Assembly: GCF_002752165.1 (NCBI RefSeq)
Contig: NZ_MOMB01000014.1
Coordinates: 1 to 34,384 of the forward strand
From: Erwinia sp. OLFS4
GTDB lineage: Bacteria; Pseudomonadota; Gammaproteobacteria; Enterobacterales; Enterobacteriaceae
Length of the DNA: 34,384 nucleotides
Direction of reading: 5' to 3'
Both the position numbers and the translations under genes were made by a program. Below, in pieces: positions 21,640-28,303 of the stretch. Below the pieces are notes generated by a model, which saw only the letters and a list, made by a program, of their open reading frames with translations, searched no databases and was not told the DNA's origin. The first letter of the stretch is position 1. Every line of letters begins with the position of its first letter.

Positions 21640-21798
21640 TTGGGTTAGTTGTGTTATTCCACAAGTTTCATGTTACTGCAATCCCCAACCAGCAGCGCTG
21701 GCTGGGGACAACACCGCCCGCGGCGTTGTAATGCGAAAGGCGTGGAAGATTTTTTGTTGCCGTGGAAACTTTCAGCCCATCTTCGGATGGGCTTTTTT
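21640..21798 (+). ncRNA. glnZ: glnA 3' UTR, candidate GlnZ-like sRNA
   Basis: The 3' UTR of glnA is about 160 nt, unusually long, and ends in a strong terminator. It also contains a near-perfect hairpin CCCCAACCAGC/GCTGGCTGGGG (21682-21706). In E. coli and Salmonella the glnA 3' UTR is processed into the sRNA GlnZ, which links nitrogen status to carbon metabolism. Placement here rests on synteny and structure, not on a recalled sequence match. The exact 5' processing end cannot be read. Confidence 0.4.
21774..21798 (+). terminator. Rho-independent terminator after glnA
   Basis: AGCCCATC (21774-21781), a TTCG tetraloop and GATGGGCT (21786-21793) run straight into a T-stretch. It is a perfect 8-bp stem with a stable UUCG loop, placed between glnA and glnL. 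Some read-through from glnAp2 would still feed glnLG. Confidence 0.92.
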
Positions 21799-21844
21799 CT
21801 CCGCGAATTCATCATAAAAACCGATGATTTTTGGATAAAACCAC

Positions 21845-21866
21845 TATAATGCACTAAAACAGTGCA
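21845..21866 (+). promoter_or_regulatory. glnL promoter -10 overlapped by NtrC operator
   Basis: A consensus TATAAT (21845-21850) is followed at once by the 17-bp NtrC palindrome TGCACTAAAACAGTGCA (21850-21866). The operator covers the expected transcription start, fitting the known NtrC repression of glnLp. It lies 12 bp before the glnL ATG. Confidence 0.85.
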
Positions 21867-21878
21867 GGGGAAGACTGA

Positions 21879-22928
21879 ATGGCAACTGGCACGCTGCCCG
21901 ATGCTGGGCAGATTCTCAACTCTCTGATCAATAGTATTTTGCTGCTTGACGACGATCTGGTGATTCATTACGCCAATCCGGCGGCGCAGCAATTACTGGC
22001 GCAAAGCTCACGTAAGCTCTTTGGTACGCCATTACCAGAGTTAACCGGCTATTTATCGCTGAATATCGACGTCATGCGTGAAAGTCTGGCGACCGGACAA
22101 GGTTTTACCGACAGTGAAGTGACGCTGGTTGTCGACAGCCGTGCCCATATCATGTCGCTCACGGCCCAACGCCTGGCGGACGGTTTTATTCTGCTGGAAA
22201 TGGCCCCGATGGATAATCAGCGCCGTCTGAGTCAGGAACAAATTCAGCATGCTCAACAGGTTGCCGCCCGCGATTTAGTCCGCGGACTGGCCCATGAAAT
22301 TAAAAATCCGCTTGGTGGGCTGCGCGGTGCCGCACAACTGCTGGCAAAGGCATTGCCAGACCGGGCGCTGACAGAATACACCCAGGTCATTATTGAACAG
22401 GCTGACCGCCTGAGGAATCTGGTTGATCGATTGCTTGGACCGCAGCAGCCAGGAATGCACATTACTCAAAGCATCCATCAGGTCGCTGAGCGCGTGGTTA
22501 ATCTTGTCTCAATGGAACTGCCTGACAATATCACCCTGGTGCGCGACTACGATCCCAGCCTGCCAGAATTGCCGCACGATCCCGACCAGATTGAGCAGGT
22601 TATCTTAAATATTGTGCGTAACGCCATGCAGGCGCTGGGCGAAACGGGAGGCACTATTACCCTGCGTACCCGAACCGCCTTTCAGCTCACTTTGCACGGC
22701 GTACGTTACCGCCTGGTTGCACGTATTGATGTTGTTGATGATGGGCCGGGTATCCCGGCGCAATTACAGGATACGCTGTTTTATCCGATGGTCAGCGGCC
22801 GTGAAGGAGGAACCGGACTCGGTCTCTCTATTGCCCGCAGCCTGATCGATCAGCATTCAGGAAAAATTGAATTCAGCAGCTGGCCTGGCAACACCGAATT
22901 CTCCATTTATCTGCCGATTCGTAAATAG
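21879..22928 (+). CDS. glnL: Nitrogen sensor kinase/phosphatase NtrB
   Basis: A 349-residue cytosolic sensor kinase identical in length to E. coli NtrB. The N-terminal PAS domain (about 8-120, [19 protein letters not shown]) is followed by the H-box [13 protein letters not shown] with phospho-accepting H139. The N-box is [15 protein letters not shown]1 is [10 protein letters not shown] and G2 is [13 protein letters not shown]. It has no membrane segments. PII (GlnB) binding switches it from kinase to phosphatase toward GlnG. The ATG at 21879 follows GGGGAAG. Eight bp separate it from glnG. Confidence 0.97.
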   Translation: MATGTLPDAGQILNSLINSILLLDDDLVIHYANPAAQQLLAQSSRKLFGTPLPELTGYLSLNIDVMRESLATGQGFTDSEVTLVVDSRAHIMSLTAQRLADGFILLEMAPMDNQRRLSQEQIQHAQQVAARDLVRGLAHEIKNPLGGLRGAAQLLAKALPDRALTEYTQVIIEQADRLRNLVDRLLGPQQPGMHITQSIHQVAERVVNLVSMELPDNITLVRDYDPSLPELPHDPDQIEQVILNIVRNAMQALGETGGTITLRTRTAFQLTLHGVRYRLVARIDVVDDGPGIPAQLQDTLFYPMVSGREGGTGLGLSIARSLIDQHSGKIEFSSWPGNTEFSIYLPIRK

Positions 22929-22936
22929 GGGTCTCT

Positions 22937-24346
22937 ATGCAACGAGGGATAGTCTGGATCGTCGATGACGATAGCTCCATCCGTTGGGTGCTTGAACGTG
23001 CGCTCACAGGAGCCGGATTAAGCTGTGCCACTTATGACAGCGCAAATGATGTACTGGAAGCGCTGGCAACCAAAACCCCGGACGTTTTATTGTCAGATAT
23101 TCGTATGCCTGGCATTGATGGTCTGGCATTACTGAAACAAATAAAGCAGCGCCATCCAATGCTGCCGGTCATCATTATGACGGCACATTCTGACCTTGAT
23201 GCGGCGGTAAGCGCCTATCAGCAAGGGGCTTTTGATTATCTGCCAAAACCGTTTGATATTGATGAAGCCGTCGCGCTGGTGGAACGAGCGATCAGTCATT
23301 ATCAGGAACAACAGCAGCCACGCAATCAGCCTGTCAACGGACCGACCGCCGATATCATCGGTGAAGCACCGGCGATGCAGGATGTTTTTCGCATTATTGG
23401 CCGGCTGTCACGTTCATCAATTAGCGTACTGATCAATGGTGAATCCGGTACCGGCAAAGAGCTGGTGGCCCATGCGCTACATCGCCACAGCCCGCGGGCG
23501 AAATCCCCTTTTATCGCGCTGAATATGGCGGCTATTCCGAAGGACTTAATTGAATCTGAGCTGTTTGGTCATGAAAAAGGGGCCTTTACCGGTGCCAATC
23601 AGATTCGCCAGGGTCGCTTTGAACAGGCCGACGGCGGCACGCTATTTCTTGATGAAATTGGTGATATGCCGCTGGATGTTCAGACCCGTTTATTGCGGGT
23701 TCTGGCCGATGGCCAGTTTTACCGGGTCGGTGGCTATGCCCCGGTAAAAGTCGACGTCCGTATTATTGCAGCCACCCATCAGAACCTCGAACTACGTGTG
23801 CAGGAAGGAAAATTCCGTGAAGATTTATTCCATCGCTTAAACGTAATCCGCATTCATCTGCCGCCGTTACGCGAACGTCGCGAAGACATACCGCGGCTGG
23901 CACGTTATTTTTTGCAGGTTGCCGCGCAGGAACTGGGTGTCGAGGCCAAAATTCTTCATCCGGAAACCGAAATCGCGCTGACACGTCTGCACTGGTCCGG
24001 CAACGTGCGCCAGCTGGAAAATACCTGTCGCTGGCTGACAGTAATGGCCGCCGGACAGGAAGTGCTGATTCAGGATCTGCCGGGAGAACTGTTTGAAAGC
24101 ACCACGCCGGACAGTCCGATCCAGTCATTGCCAGACAGCTGGGCAACATTACTGGCACAGTGGGCCGATCGTGCATTACGCTCCGGTCATCAGAACCTGC
24201 TCTCGGAAGCACAACCCGAGATGGAGCGCACGCTGCTGACCACCGCGTTGCGGCATACTCAGGGGCATAAACAGGAAGCCGCAAGATTACTTGGCTGGGG
24301 CAGGAATACCTTAACCCGCAAACTGAAAGAACTTGGTATGGAATAA
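22937..24346 (+). CDS. glnG: Nitrogen response regulator NtrC
   Basis: A 469-residue sigma-54 activator, the same length as E. coli NtrC. The receiver domain (1-120) has acidic residues D11-D12 and phosphorylation site D54 (LLSDIRMPG), with K104 in PKPFD. The AAA+ domain shows Walker A GESGTGKE, the sigma-54 contact loop GAFTGA, Walker B GGTLFLDEIGD and the R-fingers in EDLFHRLNVI. The C-terminal Fis-like helix-turn-helix ends QEAARLLGWGRNTLTRKLKELGM. It binds the sites found upstream of glnA and glnL. Confidence 0.97.
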   Translation: MQRGIVWIVDDDSSIRWVLERALTGAGLSCATYDSANDVLEALATKTPDVLLSDIRMPGIDGLALLKQIKQRHPMLPVIIMTAHSDLDAAVSAYQQGAFDYLPKPFDIDEAVALVERAISHYQEQQQPRNQPVNGPTADIIGEAPAMQDVFRIIGRLSRSSISVLINGESGTGKELVAHALHRHSPRAKSPFIALNMAAIPKDLIESELFGHEKGAFTGANQIRQGRFEQADGGTLFLDEIGDMPLDVQTRLLRVLADGQFYRVGGYAPVKVDVRIIAATHQNLELRVQEGKFREDLFHRLNVIRIHLPPLRERREDIPRLARYFLQVAAQELGVEAKILHPETEIALTRLHWSGNVRQLENTCRWLTVMAAGQEVLIQDLPGELFESTTPDSPIQSLPDSWATLLAQWADRALRSGHQNLLSEAQPEMERTLLTTALRHTQGHKQEAARLLGWGRNTLTRKLKELGME

Positions 24347-24457
24347 TTCATTTAACATCGATTAGATGTTGATATTTTCGTCAAATAATCGTTATTCCGC
24401 GCTTTACTTGGCGACAACATTGAGTATTATTCCCGTCGGCTATCGGGGGGAATAATT

Positions 24458-24568
24458 ATGTTTGAAACTATTTTTCATCTTTTGTCACAGGCATCACAGC
24501 ATACCCATACGCCGCAAACTGCTTTTGTCGCGATCCTGTGCGCGGCGATGTTCAGCTTTTTTAGCTGA
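24458..24568 (+). CDS. yshB: Small membrane-associated protein YshB
   Basis: A 36-residue ORF starting MFETIFHLLSQASQHTH and ending PQTAFVAILCAAMFSFFS. The HTPQTA..A.LCAAM..FS pattern and the position between glnG and hemN match E. coli YshB (36 aa), an annotated small protein with one hydrophobic segment. GGGGGGAA lies 7-14 bases before the ATG, a good ribosome site. A role in intracellular survival has been reported for the Salmonella protein; I cannot see a function here. A terminator follows closely. Confidence 0.85.
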   Translation: MFETIFHLLSQASQHTHTPQTAFVAILCAAMFSFFS

Positions 24569-24578
24569 AACGGAATAT

Positions 24579-24606
24579 GCCCGGTTTAAGCCAGCCGGGC
24601 GTTTTA
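24579..24606 (+). terminator. Rho-independent terminator after yshB
   Basis: GCCCGG (24579-24584) and CCGGGC (24595-24600) form a 6-bp GC stem followed by GTTTTAT. It lies 10 bp after the yshB stop and just before the convergent hemN end. Confidence 0.7.
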
Positions 24607-24636
24607 TCTGACTGCAATACCCGAAATAAACTGCCA

Positions 24637-26010
24637 TCAGATGACCCGTGAATACTGACGCTGCTCGAGTTTACGCTGTAGCCTGTTGTCAAAACACATA
24701 CAAATATTACGAATCAGCAAGCGTCCTTTGGCCGTTACGCGCAATCCCAGCGCTGAACATTCAATCAGCCCGTCAGCCACCATCGGCTGTAGCCTTGCCA
24801 GGTCATCAGCAAAATAACGTTGCGCATCAATGCCCCAATGCTGATTAAGCCGCATAAAATCCAGCGAAAAGTTACAAATAAGAGACTTGATCACATCACG
24901 ACGCACACGGTCGTCAGTAGTGAGGTCCAGTCCACGAGCCACAGCACTGCCCTGCGCCTCAATCCGCTGCGCCCAGCGGCGTAATTCTTTGTCATTCTGA
25001 CCGTAACTGTCGCCCATCATGCTAATGGCAGAAACCCCCATTCCCAGCAAATCACAATCCCCCTGCGTGGTATAACCCTGAAAATTGCGATGCAACTGTC
25101 CGCGACGTTGGGCCTGCGCCAGCTCATCATCAGGCAGGGCAAAATGATCCATACCAATAAACTGATAGCCGGCCGCGCAGAGCGTTGTAATTGTTTGCTG
25201 TAAAATCATGAGCTTATCACTGGCAGGCGGTAACTCCGCCTCGCGAATTTTACGCTGGGCGGCAAACAGTGTCGGCAGATGAGCATAATTGAATACGCTT
25301 AGCCGGTCCGGACGCAGCGCCAGAACCCGTTGCAGGGTGAAAGCAAAACTCTCCGGAGTCTGCATCGGCAGACCGTAAATTAAATCAATACTGGTTGATT
25401 TGAACCCCATCTGACGGGCCCGGGCGACTAAAGCGAAGATAAATTCTTCATCCTGCACCCGGTTGACCCGCTCCTGCACCGTTTTATTAAAATCCTGGAC
25501 GCCCATACTCAGGCGGTTAAAACCCTGTTCAGAGAGATGATCGATTAACGTTAGCGGGATTTCGCGCGGATCGATTTCAATGGAAATTTCTGCATCACGG
25601 GAAAAATCGAATTCGGCGCGTAACAGCGTCATTAGCCGCTCAATCTGCCCGGCAGTTAAAAACGTCGGGGTGCCGCCGCCCCAATGCATCTGGCTAACTT
25701 TGCGCTGACGAAACAGTGCAGCCCGCGCTTTGATTTCCTCTGCGAGCGTCACCAGATACGCTTCTGCTTTATGCTGCTGACGGGTAACCTGCTTGTTGCA
25801 GCCACAAAAATAGCAAAGCCGGTGACAAAACGGTATGTGCAGATAAAGCGACAACGGCCGGTCAGGATAGCGGTTTGCTGCTATGCGAAAAGCTGACTCC
25901 TGCCAGCTGTCATTAAAATCCAGAGCCGTCGGATAAGAGGTATAACGTGGCCCCGAGGCATTATATTTTTCAATCAGCGCCTGATCCCATTCAATCTCCG
26001 GCATGCTCAT
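24637..26010 (-). CDS. hemN: Oxygen-independent coproporphyrinogen III dehydrogenase
   Basis: A 457-residue radical SAM enzyme, the same length as E. coli HemN. It converts coproporphyrinogen III to protoporphyrinogen IX without oxygen in haem synthesis. The cluster motif C62-HRL-C66-YF-C69-G-C71 has the family spacing. GGGTPTFLT (SAM contact), IEIDPREI, LSMGVQDFN and GMDHFALPDDELA are conserved. The ATG at 26010 is chosen because AGGGAG lies 7 bases upstream and it gives the E. coli length. A reading from 26082 would add 24 residues that overlap another ORF. Confidence 0.96.
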   Translation of the reverse strand: MSMPEIEWDQALIEKYNASGPRYTSYPTALDFNDSWQESAFRIAANRYPDRPLSLYLHIPFCHRLCYFCGCNKQVTRQQHKAEAYLVTLAEEIKARAALFRQRKVSQMHWGGGTPTFLTAGQIERLMTLLRAEFDFSRDAEISIEIDPREIPLTLIDHLSEQGFNRLSMGVQDFNKTVQERVNRVQDEEFIFALVARARQMGFKSTSIDLIYGLPMQTPESFAFTLQRVLALRPDRLSVFNYAHLPTLFAAQRKIREAELPPASDKLMILQQTITTLCAAGYQFIGMDHFALPDDELAQAQRRGQLHRNFQGYTTQGDCDLLGMGVSAISMMGDSYGQNDKELRRWAQRIEAQGSAVARGLDLTTDDRVRRDVIKSLICNFSLDFMRLNQHWGIDAQRYFADDLARLQPMVADGLIECSALGLRVTAKGRLLIRNICMCFDNRLQRKLEQRQYSRVI

Positions 26011-26191
26011 GGCGTTTCTCCCTGCGGGGTGGTTCACGAAGATATCCGCGCGATGGCGGCCTGGCGTACTGAATGCTGGCACGTCGCTGCAAGCGACTTT
26101 TCCGGCTGGTCAGACGGAAAAGTTTAACGAATTGCCAGCCCAGGTAACATGCCAGAATAAGACCAGTAATTGATCCAGACCAAATAATCAT
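25991..26191 (-). CDS. Hypothetical small membrane protein upstream of hemN
   Basis: A 66-codon ORF starting MIIWSGSITGLILACYLGWQ, with one N-terminal hydrophobic segment (about residues 6-24). The remainder is strongly basic (KLFRLTSRKSRLQRR, RPPSRGYLREPPRREKRHE). It occupies the gap between yihI and hemN on their strand and overlaps the hemN start by 20 bp, suggesting translational coupling. The layout (membrane anchor, cytosolic basic tail, hemN/yihI neighbours) recalls DUF2489-type proteins of other gammaproteobacteria, but that link is from memory and unproven. The SD is weak, so a chance ORF is possible. Confidence 0.45.
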   Translation of the reverse strand: MIIWSGSITGLILACYLGWQFVKLFRLTSRKSRLQRRASIQYARPPSRGYLREPPRREKRHEHAGD

Positions 26192-26246
26192 GGGATATCG
26201 CCGTCAAACAGCGCGTCACTGAGGGAGAATCAGTCCTGTTGCAGCA

Positions 26247-26762
26247 TCAGGACTGGCCACCTTTGAGCAACCGGTACATATCTTCTTCGGCATCTTCTTC
26301 ATCAGCATCGTCATCCAGCGCAATACCCAGCTGCTCCATCAACACGTCGATACGATCCAACGTCTGGTCCAGCCAGGCCTGTTCTTCACCGCTGAGCGCA
26401 TCACCGCTTTCCAGCCTGTCGAGTAAAGCATCCAGCCGCGCGTCATTTTCCAGCATTGCCAGCTCTTCCTGCGGCGACATGATGGCTTTTTGCACGTCCG
26501 GCTGTGCTGGTTTATTTGCTGAAGCGGTTGTGGTTGCCTTTACACCGCCGAGTGGAACCGGGGTTTTACTGCCAATACGCGGATCTTTTGGCCTGGCGCT
26601 GCCCCCGGCCTGTTGTGCTGGCCGTCCCGGATTGCCACGGCTACCCGCCGCATTGCCACGATGTTTCTTGTCACGCTTGCGATCGCGTGCTTCCTGATTC
26701 AGCGTTTCCCGTGTCTTACGTTTAGGTTTACTGCCGGAAGAAGTGCGTGCAGGTTGCTTCAT
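26247..26762 (-). CDS. yihI: Der GTPase-activating protein YihI
   Basis: A 171-residue protein aligned with E. coli YihI (169), which stimulates GTP hydrolysis by the ribosome-assembly GTPase Der. The disordered basic N-terminus (RKTRETLNQEARDRKRDKKHRG) and PKDPRIGSKTPVPLGG are conserved. The acidic C-terminal helices (ELAMLENDARLDALLDRLESGDALS..EQAWLDQTLDRIDVLMEQLG, then a DDDADEEDAEED tail) complete the family layout. It is transcribed on the minus strand downstream of csrC, and faces away from engB. Confidence 0.93.
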   Translation of the reverse strand: MKQPARTSSGSKPKRKTRETLNQEARDRKRDKKHRGNAAGSRGNPGRPAQQAGGSARPKDPRIGSKTPVPLGGVKATTTASANKPAQPDVQKAIMSPQEELAMLENDARLDALLDRLESGDALSGEEQAWLDQTLDRIDVLMEQLGIALDDDADEEDAEEDMYRLLKGGQS

Positions 26763-26824
26763 GTTATTGTCTCAGTGATTTTCCTCAGGGGATTGCCGCG
26801 GAATCTAGCAGAAAGTCCTGAAAG

Positions 26825-26859
26825 AAAAAAGGCGACAGGTCACCCTGTCGCCTTTTTTT
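26825..26859 (-). terminator. csrC terminator (symmetric, possibly bidirectional)
   Basis: A perfect 9-bp stem, GGCGACAGG (26831-26839) with CCTGTCGCC (26844-26852), is flanked by six As on one side and seven Ts on the other. Read on the minus strand it ends csrC about 60 bp before the yihI start. Confidence 0.92.
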
Positions 26860-27052
26860 CGCACCTTCCGCAGAAGGGCTGACCTTGTCAGCATCCTTGT
26901 TAGCTTACAACGTCCCGGTTTATCCCTTTGCCCACAGCTCTCCTGAGCTTATCCATCCCTTTCGTTTCGTCCAGAAAACAATTCCTGCCCTGCCCTTTAT
27001 CATCCTGAAGTTCCCTGAGCTCTTCTTCCTGAGGGTGTTCTTCCTGAACACT
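26825..27052 (-). ncRNA. csrC: CsrC regulatory RNA (CsrA sponge)
   Basis: On the minus strand this stretch contains 13 GGA triplets in about 185 nt (complement TCC from 27043 down to 26866), most as AGGA or GGGA. It ends in the hairpin GGCGACAGG/CCTGTCGCC followed by Ts, almost the same as the E. coli CsrC terminator. The position between yihI and the yihA/engB gene, transcribed towards yihI, is also that of csrC. CsrC binds many copies of CsrA and frees its mRNA targets. The 5' end (about 27052) is set from the promoter and is approximate. Confidence 0.87.
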
Positions 27053-27058
27053 ACAATA

Positions 27059-27086
27059 AATGTAGCTTAACCATTTAAAGTCTCAA
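27059..27086 (-). promoter_or_regulatory. Probable csrC promoter
   Basis: On the minus strand a -35 TTGAGA (27086-27081), a 16-bp spacer and a -10 TACATT (27064-27059) lie just upstream of the first GGA motifs. The region from here to engB is strikingly AT-rich, as expected for an activated promoter zone. Confidence 0.45.
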
Positions 27087-27299
27087 GATAGTAAGTTGCG
27101 AAAAACTTATCAAATCATCATAAAATGTTATACTGGGTTGTTTTTAAAATATTTTAATTGTCATAACCAGAAAAAATACAGTTTAATCTCGCAAACTTTA
27201 TGGCAAATGTCTTACAAAAAACGGCAAAAATCAGTTAAGGAGAACTTCTTACGCATTCCCGGTATAATTCTACGCAAAATCTAATCTGGAGCATTAATT

Positions 27300-27923
27300 G
27301 TGTCTGCCTGGAATTATCACGTTACCCACTTTGTCACCAGCGCGCCGGACATCCGCCACCTTCCTGCTGATATCGGAACGGAAGTGGCTTTTGCCGGACG
27401 GTCTAACGCCGGGAAATCAAGCGCGCTCAATACGCTGACTAACCAAAAAAACCTTGCCCGCACCAGTAAAACACCGGGGCGCACGCAGCTTATTAATCTG
27501 TTTGAAGTGACGGAAGGAAAAAGACTGGTCGACTTGCCAGGATATGGCTATGCCGAAGTCCCTGAAGAGATGAAACGTAAATGGCAGCGTGCATTGGGCG
27601 AATATCTGGAGAAACGAGCCTGTCTGCGCGGGCTGGTAGTCCTGATGGATATCCGTCACCCTATGAAAGATCTCGATCAACAAATGATTGAATGGGCGGT
27701 AGACAGCAATATCCCTGTTCTGGTGCTGCTGACAAAAGCAGATAAGCTGGCATCCGGTGCGCGTAAAAGCCAACTAAATCATGTAAAAGAAGCCGCACTG
27801 GCTTTTATGGGTGATGTCCAGGTTGAGATGTTTTCATCACTGAAAAAAATAGGTGTCGATAAACTTCGTCTTAAACTGGACAGCTGGTTTGCTGCCGCAG
27901 ATGAGCTATCGCCGCCGGCGTGA
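27300..27923 (+). CDS. engB: Ribosome-biogenesis GTPase EngB (YihA/YsxC)
   Basis: A 207-residue TRAFAC-class GTPase needed for 50S subunit assembly. Motifs: G1 GRSNAGKSS (about 33-41), G2 in SKTPGRTQ, G3 [12 protein letters not shown]4 LTKADK and G5 in FSSLKK. The core is nearly identical to E. coli YihA (210). The start is GTG at 27300 with GGAG about 8 bases upstream; no better in-frame ATG precedes it. TATAAT at 27262-27267 could serve as its -10 box. The stop codon lies inside a terminator stem. Confidence 0.95.
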   Translation: MSAWNYHVTHFVTSAPDIRHLPADIGTEVAFAGRSNAGKSSALNTLTNQKNLARTSKTPGRTQLINLFEVTEGKRLVDLPGYGYAEVPEEMKRKWQRALGEYLEKRACLRGLVVLMDIRHPMKDLDQQMIEWAVDSNIPVLVLLTKADKLASGARKSQLNHVKEAALAFMGDVQVEMFSSLKKIGVDKLRLKLDSWFAAADELSPPA

Positions 27924-27933
27924 TAGCTTTTTT
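27904..27933 (+). terminator. Terminator overlapping the engB stop codon
   Basis: AGCTATC (27904-27910) pairs perfectly with GATAGCT (27922-27928) and runs into six Ts. The engB TGA (27921-27923) is part of the stem, so the last codons of engB encode the upstream arm. Confidence 0.75.
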
Positions 27934-27972
27934 AGTATAATTTTCAGAACCTTTGGTCATCGATTTTAGCCA

Positions 27973-28081
27973 ATAAAAAACGCCCCAGTTACATAATAAC
28001 TGGGGCGGCTAATATTCAGCCAAATCCGATTACGTGAAGTAAAAGGTCTGAAAGATAGAACATCTTACCTCTGTACCCTAC
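27973..28081 (-). ncRNA. spf: Spot 42 RNA
   Basis: On the minus strand the 109-nt RNA begins GTAGGGTACAGAGGTAAGAT at 28081 and ends in the stem GCCCCAGTTA/TAACTGGGGC with U-tail. It matches E. coli Spot 42 almost base for base apart from the terminator loop. Spot 42 is an Hfq-dependent sRNA, repressed by CRP-cAMP, that base-pairs with galK and many carbon-use mRNAs. It lies between polA and convergent engB, as in E. coli. A -10 TAGAGT is at 28094-28089. Confidence 0.97.
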
Positions 28082-28303
28082 GTGTTCAACTCTACCCGAT
28101 TTTTTCTAACCAACAAAGCACTTTTTGTAATTTCTTTTCATAAATTACGGATGATTTCCAGACATCACTCACACTATGGTGACGCCACTGTAGATAAATT
28201 ATCCCAAAAATGCTTTCCCATTAATTAGTTAGTAAATCTAATATTTATCGGCTATCAGCGGGTCGCATTCTCATGCGGGAACAAATGCCTTCCGGAAAAA
28301 TAC
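28082..28303. other. AT-rich gap between polA stop and spf
   Basis: It holds the spf promoter. The stretch TTACAAAAAGTGCTTT on the minus strand (28131-28116) is shared with the E. coli spf upstream region. No CDS or clear polA terminator is seen. A small hairpin CGCAT/ATGCG lies at 28264-28277 without a U-run. Confidence 0.5.

Noticed and set aside
27091..27110. GTAAGTT...AACTTAT inverted repeat as a UvrY box for csrC
   Set aside because: The GTAAG and CTTAT arms are 10 bp apart instead of the 6 bp of the GacA/UvrY consensus, and the outer bases do not match.
26885..27284. Two short plus-strand ORFs (26885-27070 and 27096-27284) between yihI and engB
   Set aside because: The first is antisense to CsrC; the second lies in AT-rich promoter DNA with no good SD or family features.
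28158..28173. Possible CRP site upstream of spf
   Set aside because: Only the TCACA half matches; the other half is poor and the distance from the spf start (about -84) is not convincing.
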